Source of the DNA: Entrophospora sp. SA101
Lineage: Eukaryota > Glomeromycota > Glomeromycetes > Entrophosporales > Entrophosporaceae
Reading direction: 5' to 3'
NCBI GenBank assembly: GCA_958430865.1
Contig: CAUDNR010004482.1
Span: 13,983 to 42,262 of the forward strand
Length of the DNA stretch: 28,280 bases
Part shown: in pieces, positions 8,407-20,561 of the stretch
How positions within the stretch are numbered: the stretch's first letter is position 1
Layout: each line of letters opens with the position of its first letter
The notes under the pieces: model-generated
Seen by the model: the letters and a program-made list of their open reading frames with translations, nothing else
Database searches by the model: none
Told to the model about the DNA's origin: nothing
Translations under genes and position numbers: made by a program

Positions 8407-9997
8407 TTATAATTCATCCTTGTGTGGTTTTTTATCATCATTAGCAAGAATATCAAATAATTTATCAAATTCATCTTCACCATCTTCTTTCACTTTTTCC
8501 TCACTAACTTTTTCAACTTTTTCAACTTTTTCTTCTTCATGAGATGATGGTTTCTGCTGCTGATTTTGTTGTTGTTGTTGTATTTTATCATCAATCGGCA
8601 CCGCTCTAAGAATTTCTTGATTATCTTGATTATCTTGAACGTTTAATTTTTTATCATCTTTACCACTGAAACTATCAGTAATATCATCAGTTAAATCTGA
8701 ATCTAAATCAAGATCTTCTTCGTCAGGATCATCAGAAACCTTAATTGTCTCGGATGAATCCAATTTTTCTTTCGCTTCGATTTCTTGTTCACGGAATTTC
8801 TCAAATGTTTGGTTTGCAAAAGTCGAGGCAAATTCAACATCGTCCGTAATCAAAATATTATCAAAAATAGTACCAGATTTAACTTGCCATAATTCAAATC
8901 CAACATATAAAGTTTTGTAGGCGTGAAGTGATGGGTCTGGTTTATAGTCAGGATTTGAGATTTTTGGCTGTTTCCACGGGCCTTTGTATAATGGATTTTT
9001 TATCATTTTTGGTTTCCATTCACCTTGATAATCGGGATTTGAGATATGTGGTGCTTCCCAATCACCATCTGACTCATCTATTTATTAAATATACAAACGT
9101 TATATTATTTTAGTCTTTCTTTGGCGGGAAAAGAAAAAGAAAAGTGTTTTAACATCCCAATCATCTGGTTTTTCGGCATCTGGATCAGGTATTGTTTGTG
9201 GAACGTCTTTCCAATCTTCTGGTTTAGTGTCATTTGGATCTATTATTAATTCATCATCTACCCAATCTTCTGGTTTTTTAGCATCAGGATCTAAAAAACA
9301 TAAATAAGATATATTTTAGTGATCAAGAGAATTAACTAAAAAAATTAATAAAATAAAATAAAATTCTAACCATTAATTTCTTTTGGAGGAAGAAAATCGA
9401 AATCATCTTCTAAATTACCACTTGCTTCTTCTTTATTATCAACTAAAACCTTATATGTCTAATATTATATATATATATATATATATTAATTAGTGTAAAT
9501 AATTGATTGATTGAATTTAATTTGAATTATTAAATTAATATATTACATGATCTGGTTTAACAATCAATGTGAATAAGTGAGTTAATTGATCGTATGGAGT
9601 TGGAAGGTTTTTGTTTATTAATTTATTTTCTCCTTTATATTGAAAAATCAAGTGTATTTTACGTTTAGGTCCACAAATATCTGGCTAAAAAAAATACATA
9701 TTATGATATTATTTAATAATGATGTTTTGTTAGGAAATTAGAAATTTTAATGATTGGTGAAAAATGGAAATAAGAAAAACTTACACCAAACATTATGTTG
9801 TATTTTGAATCACCATTAAAATTCAAAGGATCAAAATCTTCAGGTAAAAGCTGATCATTAAATAAATCATAAAGTTGATAAATTAAATTTAGCACGTCAT
9901 TCATTATCAATCGATCTTATCTTTTAATAGTTAATTACCTTGATATAACCACCTCCACAATCGATATTTTGTTCATGCTTTACCGAAAATTGCACAA
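8407..9997 (-). pseudogene. Calreticulin, 3' six exons only (copy 1, truncated)
   Basis: Exons equivalent to exons 3-8 of the full gene lie at 9939-9997, 9785-9850, 9547-9684, 9371-9458, 9153-9290 and 8407-9077. They encode the second half of the lectin domain, the P-domain repeats and the acidic tail ending His-Lys-Asp-Glu-Leu. Exons 1-2, with the signal peptide, are missing because homology to copy 2 stops at 10072 in intron 2. The exon 7 donor is also altered: C at 19055 is A at 9152, so the sense-strand donor GT becomes TT. A GT shifted by one base would break the frame. If the duplication is real this is a dead copy; if it is an assembly overlap, it is the same gene seen twice. Confidence 0.88.
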
Positions 9998-10117
9998 CTT
10001 AATTACATGTTTATACGAAATGCAAGTAAATATAATAGTAATCGATTTTTAAAACTCGTGATTAAATTTTAACTTTTTTGAATAATTATTCTTCATTTTT
10101 TTATTTTTCACATGGTT

Positions 10118-10127
10118 NNNNNNNNNN
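10118..10127. other. Assembly gap (10 Ns) between the two copies
   Basis: Ten undetermined bases join the unmatched tail of copy 1 to the first base of copy 2. The gap falls between a truncated calreticulin gene and a truncated protease. Any reading frame running through it is an artefact. Confidence 0.99.
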
Positions 10128-10128
10128 A

Positions 10129-10521
10129 GGATCAGGACTTAGCTTAATAACTCAACAATATTTAAATAAACTGGGAAGACAGATTGACCAAGAATCTAAT
10201 TCTCGATTAGTAGACATCAATGGCAAAGAAACTAGGCCATTGGGATTAGTAAAAACCGTTTTAGTCACTTTAGATGGAAAAAAACCAATACACATAGATA
10301 TGGCTGTAATGAGAGCCACCAATTATAATGTAATACTAGGAAATAATTGGCTGAGAAAGATAGAAGCCACTATAAACTTCAAAGATAAAGTGTTACGATT
10401 TAAAGAAGGGAAAGACCTTCTCCAACATCCTATTATATTTGAAAGAGAGTCAAAGAAAGTAGTCTTGGAGGGAAATGATCTTCATGAACCTCAAAATATA
10501 TTCAGCAGAAAAAATTTCTAA
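10129..10521 (+). pseudogene. Retroelement protease fragment, copy 2 (5' cut by gap)
   Basis: Identical to 237-629 of copy 1, but it begins just after the catalytic Asp-Thr of the protease, which would lie in or before the N gap. The stop is at 10519-10521. Without the catalytic aspartate it cannot be active as sequenced. Confidence 0.8.
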
Positions 10522-10862
10522 TACAAGATATCAAGAAGTATTATCTGTAGATGAAGTAATCGGTTCTGTAAGTAAATAAGTAAATCACTTTTTGAATATA
10601 TTGTTCTTTTTATTATGGGATAAAGAATTCAACACAAGGAAATTATATTCTCTTCAAATGACTAATTGACTATTCCATTTTAACCAACTTGGATTTTAAT
10701 AAATTTTCTTTGTGATAGGGTTTGGCTCCTGAAGAATTATTCAATATTGATGTTTTAGCAGAGTGTATCAGAACAATTGTACCACATTGCCAACATCATT
10801 TATTTTTGAATTTGACTTATCCGAAATTTTTTTCCATTCTTCATTTGAAAAGTTATTTCTAA
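10484..10862 (+). CDS. Possible two-exon short ORF, copy 2
   Basis: Same sequence as 592-970: exon 10484-10567, intron with GTAAGT donor at 10568, second exon 10719-10862. The same doubts apply. It may be an accidental reading beside the retroelement remnant and opposite 10768-11056. Confidence 0.2.
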
Positions 10863-11056
10863 GCCATGGGTGAGGATTTGATGTGTCAACAATTGAAGAA
10901 ACTATCAGATCATCATAGTTCAAGTGATCTGGTGCATATCTCTATTATATGCTTTAATCTAAGTCGCAGTACCACTTGTTGTTGAGTTGCAGCTGATGAT
11001 AATAACACATTATTTACAACATTTTCTATTGGAGCGAATGCTTTTCTTTGAAAGAG
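10768..11056 (-). pseudogene. Decayed minus-strand remnant, copy 2
   Basis: Same sequence and same one-base frame break as 876-1164, so the damage predates the duplication or both are one locus. Unknown family. Confidence 0.4.
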
Positions 11057-11448
11057 CTATGGCCAATATGACACCTTTTCAGCCTGAAATAAATAAAAAT
11101 AACAAATAAATCAATTGATTTTATTACCAGATTAAAAATATAAACCATCAAATGAATCAATATTTACATCAAGTTCCATTACATCAATGTTACTTTTTAA
11201 ATTTTTTCATGACTGATATCATCTTCAGCCTTTTTTTTAAGAGAAATAATAATAATATCTTTCTTTCTGAATCTGTACAATTTAAAAAGATTATATGGGG
11301 CATGCTGCAACAAAACCAGACAAAGTGAACATTGATATTACCAGAATTTCAGAGATCAATAATGTTTTTTTAATATCACAATTGTATTACAATGTAATTT
11401 GTCTAGACAAAAATAATTAATATGAAACTTGTTTACATTAGGTCTACC

Positions 11449-11690
11449 ATGGAACCCAAGAATTATAGCACCATTAGAAGTATTTTGAAAAAGGAACAGG
11501 ATGAAAAAAATGCACCTTATATTTTTAAAATAAATGATACTCAAACACTGAAGCTTATCTAAGAAAAGAAAGGATCACTTATGAAATTTACCAAGAAGAA
11601 AGAAAAATAATAAATGTTGGAAAAAGAAAACATCATGATGATGATGCATTATTGCCTAATAAAAAGCAAAAATCTTTAAAAGGAAAATAA
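11449..11690 (+). pseudogene. Lysine-rich coding remnant, copy 2
   Basis: Counterpart of 1557-1798 with the same two overlapping frames and the same stops. Confidence 0.3.
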
Positions 11691-11783
11691 TTTGATAGTT
11701 AAGGTGAATTTCAATTCATACAGAATATTCTTTAAAACTACTTTTTTATTTTCAATCAAGATCATCTTTTAGTATCTTTGACT

Positions 11784-12123
11784 TCAATTTTGAGCAGTTA
11801 ATTGACCCTTCTGTTGATCTTCCAATTTCCTGTTTTCTTCTTCTAGATGATTAATTTTTTCTTTTAAACTTTTTATCTTATCTAATAACTCCTGTTTTTG
11901 CTTTTTACTTCACTCTTCTGATTTTTCCTGAAACTTGACTACTTCTAATTTCAATTAATTCATTATAATGTTTTTTTTTACAAAGTTGGTCATCAACTTG
12001 AGGTTTAATATTTAGGACTCTGATTTATTTTTAATATTGTTTCTGTGGTAATTCTATATTAGGATTTTGATTACCACATGCTATGCAAGGATCAAAATTT
12101 TTTCAGTTAACATCTTTATTCAT
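11784..12123 (-). pseudogene. CxxC and coiled-coil remnant, copy 2
   Basis: Counterpart of 1892-2231 with the same internal stops. The Cys-Ile-Ala-Cys motif and the terminal coiled coil are both present. Confidence 0.4.
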
Positions 12124-13059
12124 TTTATTAATAATAAATTATAGTTAGAAATGTTATATATATATTTTGTTTATTATCAATTTATGTAATTTATTATAAA
12201 AAGGACATATCTTCTAAGATAATAAAATTAACTTAATTATTTTTACAACAATTAAAATATCTGTTCATAGAAAAACGTATTCATATTTTAACTTATAAAA
12301 AGTAATTCTTACAGATAGGTAATATAGTCAAAAATCTATTCGTTTGAAGAGAATGCAATACTTACAACATTAGATTCATCATTATCTTTAATGTGGTTAT
12401 CAATTAGCATGAATTCGCACTGATTAAAAAAAATTTTTTTATAAATAACTATATAGGTTTGGCACAGCAAATTTTATGAATCAAATTATCCCATTATCAT
12501 AAAAGGATAAGATTTTTGAGAAAAAATGAATTGAGATTGGCTACTTCTAGTGACATATACAAAGAGTCAGAGAGTTATGTAAACTCAACAAGTCAGATTT
12601 ACAAGTACTTTAAACAATTGATTGTTGTGCCTGACTTATTGAGTTTACATGTTTACATATGTATTCCAATTATCGAGATTTTATTATTATTATAAATATG
12701 AAATTATGGAATAAAATTTTAATATAAGTGGTACTGATTCCTGAAAAATTATGAATTATGAATTTATCATATATGAATTTAACAAGCTTTGACTGTAGTC
12801 CTAATTAATACCCCTAGGTTATACAGTATAGAAAATTTATAGATGATAACTTTTATCTTATTAATTATGATTAGTGACATCAATTCAGCAATTAAAAATA
12901 ATAGGAAATTATGTAATTGTATAGATAAAGGAAAAAAATTATGATGATGAACTGTATAAATCAAAAAACTTGAGTTAAAAAAAATATATTAGGTAGCAAA
13001 TTTTTTTTATAATTCAATTTTTAAAACTGCAAAAGAATATGATTAAATTATAACTCTAT
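12124..13059. other. AT-rich intergenic stretch, copy 2
   Basis: Same content as 2232-3167. No gene is supported; it contains the hairpin at 12577-12650. Confidence 0.55.
12577..12650. repeat. 20-bp inverted repeat (hairpin), copy 2
   Basis: Arms 12577-12596 and 12631-12650 with a 34-base loop, identical to 2685-2758. Confidence 0.6.
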
Positions 13060-14135
13060 TTATGGAGATGGATAAGAGTGATAAATTTGAATAGAACAAT
13101 TAGGTGAACCATTAGATAATTGAGCAAGAAGTTCTTGTTGCTGTTCTTGTATCTTATCACATATGCTATCCATATCTTTCATAGTCTTTTCCAAACCTAG
13201 ATGAATCTTCCATAAGCTATGTATGAAACCCAAAACAAGGCTTTTGTCTGCAGACAAATCATATGGAATTTCAAGATCAAATATTAGACGTACACGACAT
13301 AATGGGGACCTGGTTGATCCATTATGTATATCTTGAGCTTTGTTTCTGTTTTATAAAAAATTGAAAAGATTTTAGAATAATTACCAGATTTCAATCAAAA
13401 AAAAATAATAAAAATAAAGCATGATAAAATATACCATAAATGTGAAAAAGGAACACTTCAATTTCACACAACTGCTTCCATAAATCCTCATAATCTTGTA
13501 GTTGTTTAAAATTTTTTATGATTAACTGATCAGTCATCATATTTTTTGAATCTCGGCCAAATCGAAACAACTTGTATAAATCAGAAGAGTTTTTATCTGG
13601 TTTGGATGCAAATGGGGTACCAGATGTTTCTTCATATAAAATCTCTTGTGTTGTACCAGCAGCTTTCATTAAAAACCAAAAATCTGGTTTTTGAGGATAT
13701 GTTCCCTTACGAAATTTTGAGGCAAGAGATCCGGTTTCACCCCTATTAATTTTAGATATTTCAGATATAGTGTCCAATAAAATCAAATTCTAAATTAATG
13801 GAAAGAAAGGAATACATACCATTGCTTAAAGCTATGTGCACTCAATTGACGTGTGAGAATTTTTAACAAAGGATCTAATGCAAGGCGACTCCAAGTTCCT
13901 TCTGAACAATAATTATTTTCAAAGTACTCATGTCTCAAAGAAAACCTTATTAAAGTTAGTGAAGATGATATTAACCATGATATCATAGTGATACTTAATA
14001 TTGTTTTAAAAAATCCTTTGCATTAGAAAAGAGAAATAAAGAAAAACATATTTACAAATGTTTACAAGTATCATGCATAAAGAAATAAAAGTTGTGAGCC
14101 CGATCTTCATCATTCACCTTTCCAAAATCATCATA
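13060..14135 (-). CDS. Hypothetical multi-exon protein, copy 2
   Basis: Counterpart of 3168-4243, with blocks at 13060-13331, 13435-13789, about 13816-13993 and 14056-14135. The too-short gap between the second and third blocks is present here as well, so it is not a copy-specific sequencing slip. It abuts the second transposon copy at 14138. Confidence 0.5.
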
Positions 14136-14137
14136 TA

Positions 14138-14161
14138 CAGTCAACTCTCCATAAGTGCACC
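14138..14161 (+). repeat. Left terminal inverted repeat, copy 2
   Basis: Identical to 4246-4269; followed by the same three tandem CTCCATAAGTGCACC-type motifs. Confidence 0.9.
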
Positions 14162-14620
14162 CTCCATAAGTGCACCCTCTCCGTAAGTGCACCCTATGTC
14201 CCAGTCCCAAGCTCGGGACTTAGAGATAAATGCACCCTCTCTATGTTCTGCACTGCACAGTCTTTTCCTGGTCCCGTTCATATAAAACCACCCTCTCTAA
14301 GTGCACTCCCGTGACTTTCACGTGACTGCGCCGCAATATGAAATCATTATTTATTTATTAGTGAGGAAAACATTAGTGTCATTTTTTAATGAATTTATTC
14401 CTAAAGTGGAGAAAGTAAGCCATTGACCTTTTTAAAATTTTAACATTGATTTTTAATTTAGTAATTCCATGTACAATGATGTTTTAAAACATTGTAAAAT
14501 AATAATTCAGGTAACAAGAAAATAAAGAATTCTTTCTTTCTTTATTATAACAAATGATTAATTCTTTCTTTTTAATGGATGTAAATAATTATTAGAATAA
14601 CAGAATAACAAATGGAAAAA

Positions 14621-14684
14621 GAGAATAAGAGAATAAGAGAATAAGAGAATAAGAGAATAAGAGAATAAGAGAATAAGAGAATAA
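14621..14684 (+). repeat. GAGAATAA microsatellite, 8 units
   Basis: Eight perfect units, against five at 4729-4768. The three extra units account for 24 of the 25 bases by which the copies slip out of register here. Confidence 0.9.
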
Positions 14685-14913
14685 GAATCCAGGTGACAAA
14701 GCTCTTATGTTTTATATAGTTGGAATTATTACATATAAAAAGGTAAAAGAAAAGTCATAACAGATAAAATTAAGAATTTTAATAATTAAATCGAATTACA
14801 CTTATTACTTTAAAAAAGAAAAATATCCAGTTATTATATATCAATCTTTGTTTACTGTAATTGTTTTATATCATTAAGTCATTCGTATTCTTTTATAACT
14901 TCCAAATAAAAAA

Positions 14914-16549
14914 ATGTCTTCAAGTAAAATAACTTTATCTGATACCCAAAAATATGAATTTTGCTTATTTGCTGCAAATAATAAATTGACCAGAAAAGAA
15001 TATGTTGGATGGATTGAACAAAAATGGGGAGTTACAGTTCATGAATCAACAATAACCAGAATTATTCAAAAAAGTAAAGAAATACTTAGCACTGAAATTA
15101 GCAATCCAGAAGCAAAAAGACATAAATCTGTGATTGTCCCCGAACTTGAATTGGCTCTTAAGGAATTTGTCTTAGTTTATCAACACAAAGCAATCTTGAG
15201 TGATGCTATTTTAGTTGAAAAGGCTAAGCAAATAGCAACTGGGTTAGGAATTCCTGAAGGGACATTGAAATTTTCTACTGGATGGCTTGTAAAATTTAAA
15301 AATCGTAATGGAATTCATCAAATAAAACTTCATGGAGAGGCATCATCAGCTGATCTAGCTGCCATTAGTGATGCTTTACCATTATTGAGAGGTAAATGTG
15401 GAAATTATCCTGCTGAAAGAATATATAATATGGACGAAACAGGTCTTTTCTATAGGTAATTAATATTTTAATACCAATCTATTATCTGTATTTAAATTGA
15501 ATAGAATTTGATCTTATTTTTTATTCTTTACAGATTAGAACCAGATAGAACATTAGCTACAAATAGACTTTCTGGTCGTAAAAAGAATAAAGAAAGACTT
15601 TCAATTGCTTTGTTACAAATGCTGATGGATCACACAAGTTGAATCCATTAATAATTGGAAAATTTGGAAAGCCAAGGTGTTTTAAAAATATTAACATAAA
15701 CAACTTACCAATGACATATCATTATAATACTAAGGCATGGATGCTGTCTACTGTTTTTCAAGACTGGCTTCAAGAGTTTAACAGGGAGGTTGCTCAAAAA
15801 TATAATCAGTGGGTATTATTGCTCCTTGATAATTGTCCAAGCCATAAGATTGATGGTTTGGTTCTTTCTCATGCTGATGTTCATTTTCTTCCTCCAAACA
15901 CCACATCAAAAATTCAGCCAATGGATGCAGGAATTATTATGTCTTTTAAAAAACATTATCGTCATTTACATATTAAATGGATTCTAAATCAAGTTGAAGA
16001 TGGAAATGATATAAAAGATTTTAAAATGGATGTATTGCAGGCAATACAATACATTATTAAAAGTTGGGAAGAAATCACACCTGAAACCGCTGGCAACATA
16101 CCAAAATCCTCCCAGCTGCCATTGATACTGCTAGCAATGTTGGAGAAACTAATATTCCTACATTAGAAGAACTTTCGGATTCAATTGGAGCACTTAACCT
16201 ATCTAATGCTATGCAAATTGATGAATTTTTAAATAATCCAGAAGAAGGAATGGTTTATGAGGTTCCTGATAATGATGATAAAATTATTGAGGGTCTTGTA
16301 GAAATATTTAAAAAACAGCTAGAAGTGCCTATTGAGGATATCGAAGATGATAAAGATGATAGTATTGAACCAGTGGTAATAAGTGCCAGCGAAGCTTCAA
16401 AAAGTTTAAAAACTGTTTATGCATTTCTACTACAAGAAGAAAATTCTAGTGAACAATTAAAAATGGCTAATGCTCTTGATAAATTTATTAATCTAAAAAA
16501 AATAAATAGAATGAAACAAACTACAATGTATGATTTTATCAATCAATAA
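14914..16549 (+). pseudogene. Pogo/Tigger-like transposase, frameshifted
   Basis: Exon 1 (14914-15455) is intact and encodes both helix-turn-helix domains and the first catalytic Asp. The intron (15456-15533) is 78 bases. In exon 2 a G is lost after 15613, breaking the frame before the second and third catalytic Asp codons. A 10-base deletion after 16088 breaks it again near the end of the catalytic core. Substitutions relative to copy 1 include Arg to His at 244, Arg to Trp at 274 and Val to Ala at 295. No full-length enzyme can be made. The element could still be moved by a transposase supplied elsewhere, because its ends are intact. Confidence 0.9.
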
Positions 16550-16670
16550 ATAATTTTATAAATAAAAAATTTTTTTAATTTTTCATTAGTGTCACGTGCA
16601 ACCAATAAAATACTTTTGTTCTATAAGTGCACTTCTCCATAAGTGCACGGTCTTGCCTGGTCCCAAGGGG

Positions 16671-16694
16671 GGTGCACTTATGGAGGGTTGACTG
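16671..16694 (+). repeat. Right terminal inverted repeat, copy 2
   Basis: Identical to 6768-6791 and followed by the TA duplication. Confidence 0.9.
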
Positions 16695-16787
16695 TATTTT
16701 TTAACTCATTCACCTGACCAAAAATTATAAATAGATAATCAACATGATCTTTTTTCAGAAAATAAAATTTTTAAATGATAAATGATA

Positions 16788-18172
16788 ATGGACTACAATA
16801 TTGTAAAAAAAAGTGAAGATCGTAATAAACAAAATGACGACGATGAAGAAATTGAATGGGTTACAAGTTAAGTATAAAACATATAAATATATATTGCATA
16901 TTGTATTGTATCGTGTATGTATATATACTCATTCACGTTACGATTACAGGCTCTTCATTGTTACCACAAAAACCATCAAATGAAACTCTCTATAATCCTA
17001 TTCCAGATTTTCTAAAAAATCAAAATCAAAAACAACAATTCTTCGATGACTCGCATTCTAATAGGAGTTCATATTATAAAAATAATAATAGTTGGAATAT
17101 AGATGAAATCAAACTTCCACTAAAACAAATACATTTCAGTGGCTCCCGAACATTGTGCATACGTTCAGCAGATCAATATGATATGGCATTACTTTTATAT
17201 AGAAATACACGTGAAATTTCTATATGTATGAACCATATGAAAGATGAAATTTGTATTGGATTAAAAGATGTTGAAGGTGCTAAAACTATTCAAGATAATT
17301 CCATAGTAGTCAAACTTAAACCAGACTTTGACAAGGTAGTAATTAAATATATTTATTTACATGTAAATATAATAATAATCATATTTAAAAATATGTGATT
17401 TTATATAAATAACTGTGTATATTACATATATCGATTTACCTACTCTCCCATTCTCTTCGCGTACACACACATACTCGTACATATTTAGAAATTTTATCAT
17501 CATTCAGAAGGATATCCATACAAATTTAGATCTGTTCGTACTGATATTGATCCAACAAAAGGTATAATAAATGGTATAAGATGTCTTAATTTTAAACCTG
17601 AACATAGATTTGATACCAGTAGATCACGGATGTTTGAGAAATCATTGAATACTATGATTCGTCAAATCAATAAGGTAATGATGAATGGAAGTAATAAGAT
17701 TAATATTATGAGATTACATACAAGATTGAAATTTTTTTTAAAAAAATTTAGAGTAATTTGGAAAAAAGACATAAATTTAGTCCAGTTGAATTCGCTAAAA
17801 ATCAAATAAATATATTTACGGAAACTAAAATCAGCCAAAACCCTGAGAATGAAGAGGCAAGGAAATTTATTATATTAATTATTATAGTTAATTTATTATA
17901 ACTCCATAATATTCTATTCCATAAAATTACTCTAGATATATGTTACTTGTACATCATCAACTCAAAAACGTGCAATTGTTCTTCATACAAGTGAGTTATT
18001 TAGTTATTTTAGATTTCATGTTCAATATAGATTTGGATGGAAGTATGAAAGGATGTGGTACAAGGGTCTAAATGATTTATGGATTCTATTAAAAGATGAA
18101 GATAATTGGAAAACCATTAAAGATAAGATTGCATTAAATGAAGTACTAAGGCTTGAAGTTTTTATGAAATAG
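16788..18172 (+). CDS. Hypothetical protein with possible PB1-like C-terminus, copy 2
   Basis: Same five-exon model as 6885-8269: exons 16788-16866, 16950-17335, 17489-17674, 17752-17856 and 17936-18172, 330 residues. I saw no difference from copy 1, including the GC donor of the last intron. It converges on the full calreticulin gene, with a (TA)n tract between them. Function unknown; the PB1-like reading of the last ~60 residues is tentative. Confidence 0.68.
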
Positions 18173-18189
18173 TTGTTTTTTATCAATAT

Positions 18190-18239
<50 letters not shown>

Positions 18240-18309
18240 GAAAAGTAAATAAATATGTAATTAATCTAAAAAATTTCTTATAACTACTATTATTAGTCTA
18301 TATTTATAT

Positions 18310-20379
18310 TTATAATTCATCCTTGTGTGGTTTTTTATCATCATTAGCAAGAATATCAAATAATTTATCAAATTCATCTTCACCATCTTCTTTCACTTTT
18401 TCCTCACTAACTTTTTCAACTTTTTCAACTTTTTCTTCTTCATGAGATGATGGTTTCTGCTGCTGATTTTGTTGTTGTTGTTGTATTTTATCATCAATCG
18501 GCACCGCTCTAAGAATTTCTTGATTATCTTGATTATCTTGAACGTTTAATTTTTTATCATCTTTACCACTGAAACTATCAGTAATATCATCAGTTAAATC
18601 TGAATCTAAATCAAGATCTTCTTCGTCAGGATCATCAGAAACCTTAATTGTCTCGGATGAATCCAATTTTTCTTTCGCTTCGATTTCTTGTTCACGGAAT
18701 TTCTCAAATGTTTGGTTTGCAAAAGTCGAGGCAAATTCAACATCGTCCGTAATCAAAATATTATCAAAAATAGTACCAGATTTAACTTGCCATAATTCAA
18801 ATCCAACATATAAAGTTTTGTAGGCGTGAAGTGATGGGTCTGGTTTATAGTCAGGATTTGAGATTTTTGGCTGTTTCCACGGGCCTTTGTATAATGGATT
18901 TTTTATCATTTTTGGTTTCCATTCACCTTGATAATCGGGATTTGAGATATGTGGTGCTTCCCAATCACCATCTGACTCATCTATTTATTAAATATACAAA
19001 CGTTATATTATTTTAGTCTTTCTTTGGCGGGAAAAGAAAAAGAAAAGTGTTTTACCATCCCAATCATCTGGTTTTTCGGCATCTGGATCAGGTATTGTTT
19101 GTGGAACGTCTTTCCAATCTTCTGGTTTAGTGTCATTTGGATCTATTATTAATTCATCATCTACCCAATCTTCTGGTTTTTTAGCATCAGGATCTAAAAA
19201 ACATAAATAAGATATATTTTAGTGATCAAGAGAATTAACTAAAAAAATTAATAAAATAAAATAAAATTCTAACCATTAATTTCTTTTGGAGGAAGAAAAT
19301 CGAAATCATCTTCTAAATTACCACTTGCTTCTTCTTTATTATCAACTAAAACCTTATATGTCTAATATTATATATATATATATATATATTAATTAGTGTA
19401 AATAATTGATTGATTGAATTTAATTTGAATTATTAAATTAATATATTACATGATCTGGTTTAACAATCAATGTGAATAAGTGAGTTAATTGATCGTATGG
19501 AGTTGGAAGGTTTTTGTTTATTAATTTATTTTCTCCTTTATATTGAAAAATCAAGTGTATTTTACGTTTAGGTCCACAAATATCTGGCTAAAAAAAATAC
19601 ATATTATGATATTATTTAATAATGATGTTTTGTTAGGAAATTAGAAATTTTAATGATTGGTGAAAAATGGAAATAAGAAAAACTTACACCAAACATTATG
19701 TTGTATTTTGAATCACCATTAAAATTCAAAGGATCAAAATCTTCAGGTAAAAGCTGATCATTAAATAAATCATAAAGTTGATAAATTAAATTTAGCACGT
19801 CATTCATTATCAATCGATCTTATCTTTTAATAGTTAATTACCTTGATATAACCACCTCCACAATCGATATTTTGTTCATGCTTTACCGAAAATTGCACAA
19901 CTTAATTACATGTTTATACGAAATGCAAGTAAATATAATAGTAATCGATTTTTAAAACTCGTGATTAAATTTTAAATTTACCTAAAGTTTTATCAGTGTT
20001 ATCGATTAAATCATCTAATTTTGTAGAGATTGCATATTTTTTGGCATCTTGGGATGTTTGCAAGCCACGAGACTCTAACTCATCGACATAAAATTTACCA
20101 GCTGATTCAACAAATTCACCGAGATCATCACTACTTTTAGATTGGATCCATCTCTAATTAATTAATCAATCATTGTTTAATTAATATATTAAAGTAATCA
20201 ATATGCTTCTTGAAAATATTAATGACTTGTAATAAAAATATTTATTCATTTACTTTTTCCCAATCGGTGTCCAAGAATTGTTCCTTCAAATAAATTTTTG
20301 CATTGATAATGTTCGATAATAACGATAAAAATAGTATAAAATATAACAACAGTAACGAAATTAAAGAATTTTTTATCAT
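18310..20379 (-). CDS. Calreticulin, ER lectin chaperone (complete)
   Basis: Eight exons, all in phase: 20254-20379, 19982-20153, 19842-19900, 19688-19753, 19450-19587, 19274-19361, 19056-19193 and 18310-18980, giving 485 residues. The product binds monoglucosylated N-glycans and calcium in the ER lumen and helps glycoproteins fold. Residues 1-27 are a signal peptide ending Ile-Asn-Ala. The lectin domain has the Cys-Gly-Gly-Gly-Tyr block with C113 pairing C145, and Y117, K119 and Y136 match known sugar-contacting residues. The P-domain has three Lys-Pro-Glu/Asp-Asp-Trp repeats, then three Gly-x-Trp repeats. In the Leu-Trp-Gln-Val-Lys-Ser-Gly block, Glu replaces the usual Asp before Leu-Trp. 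The acidic tail holds a poly-Gln run, making the protein longer than the usual ~400-420. It ends His-Lys-Asp-Glu-Leu for ER retrieval. Confidence 0.95.
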
Positions 20380-20561
20380 TCTTGTAAAAAAATTTTTTTA
20401 ATTAATTATTGATTTATATTAAAAATCAATTTTCAATTAAATTAACAAGTAGAGAGAGGAGGAAAGAATAAAAAAGGACAAAACGGGATTTTAATTTAAT
20501 TTTTTGATCCAAAAAATATGTGGCATAAAATGAAAGGTCAATTCAAAATGTTACATTGCAA

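Larger units (their letters stand above)
236..10072 (+). repeat. Copy 1 of a ~9.84-kb direct duplication
   Basis: This segment is repeated at 10128-19975 in the same orientation. The offset is 9892 bases from the start to about 4700, 9917 in the first transposase exon, and 9903 from about 6100 to the end. Outside the transposon I found only one base difference (9152 versus 19055). Similarity starts inside the protease codons after the catalytic Asp-Thr and ends at 10072, within calreticulin intron 2. The 45 bases after it (10073-10117) have no match in copy 2. The arrangement fits either an unmerged contig overlap or a tandem duplication. Confidence 0.97.
14138..16694 (+). mobile_element. Pogo/Tigger-type transposon, copy 2 (transposase broken)
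   Basis: A 2557-bp element with the same termini and TA duplication (14136-14137 and 16695-16696) at the same site as copy 1. About 13 substitutions and four indels separate it from copy 1, all between about 14577 and 16389. The outermost ~440 bp on the left and ~300 bp on the right are identical. It has three more microsatellite units, a 3-base deletion in the intron, and 1-base and 10-base deletions in exon 2. Confidence 0.93.
10128..19975 (+). repeat. Copy 2 of the ~9.84-kb direct duplication
   Basis: Near-identical partner of 236-10072, beginning at the first base after the N gap and ending six bases before the calreticulin exon 2 donor. Unlike copy 1, it runs on into the two 5' calreticulin exons (19982-20379). 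It lacks the retroelement sequence upstream of the protease active site. Its transposon carries a longer microsatellite and frameshifting deletions. Confidence 0.97.

Noticed and set aside
8928..9113. Plus-strand ORF opposite the calreticulin last exon (and 18831-19016)
   Set aside because: Antisense shadow; calreticulin is unambiguous on the minus strand.
10078..10521. A 147-codon frame running through the N gap
   Set aside because: It joins unmatched sequence to the protease fragment through undetermined bases; the upstream residues are not retroelement-like.
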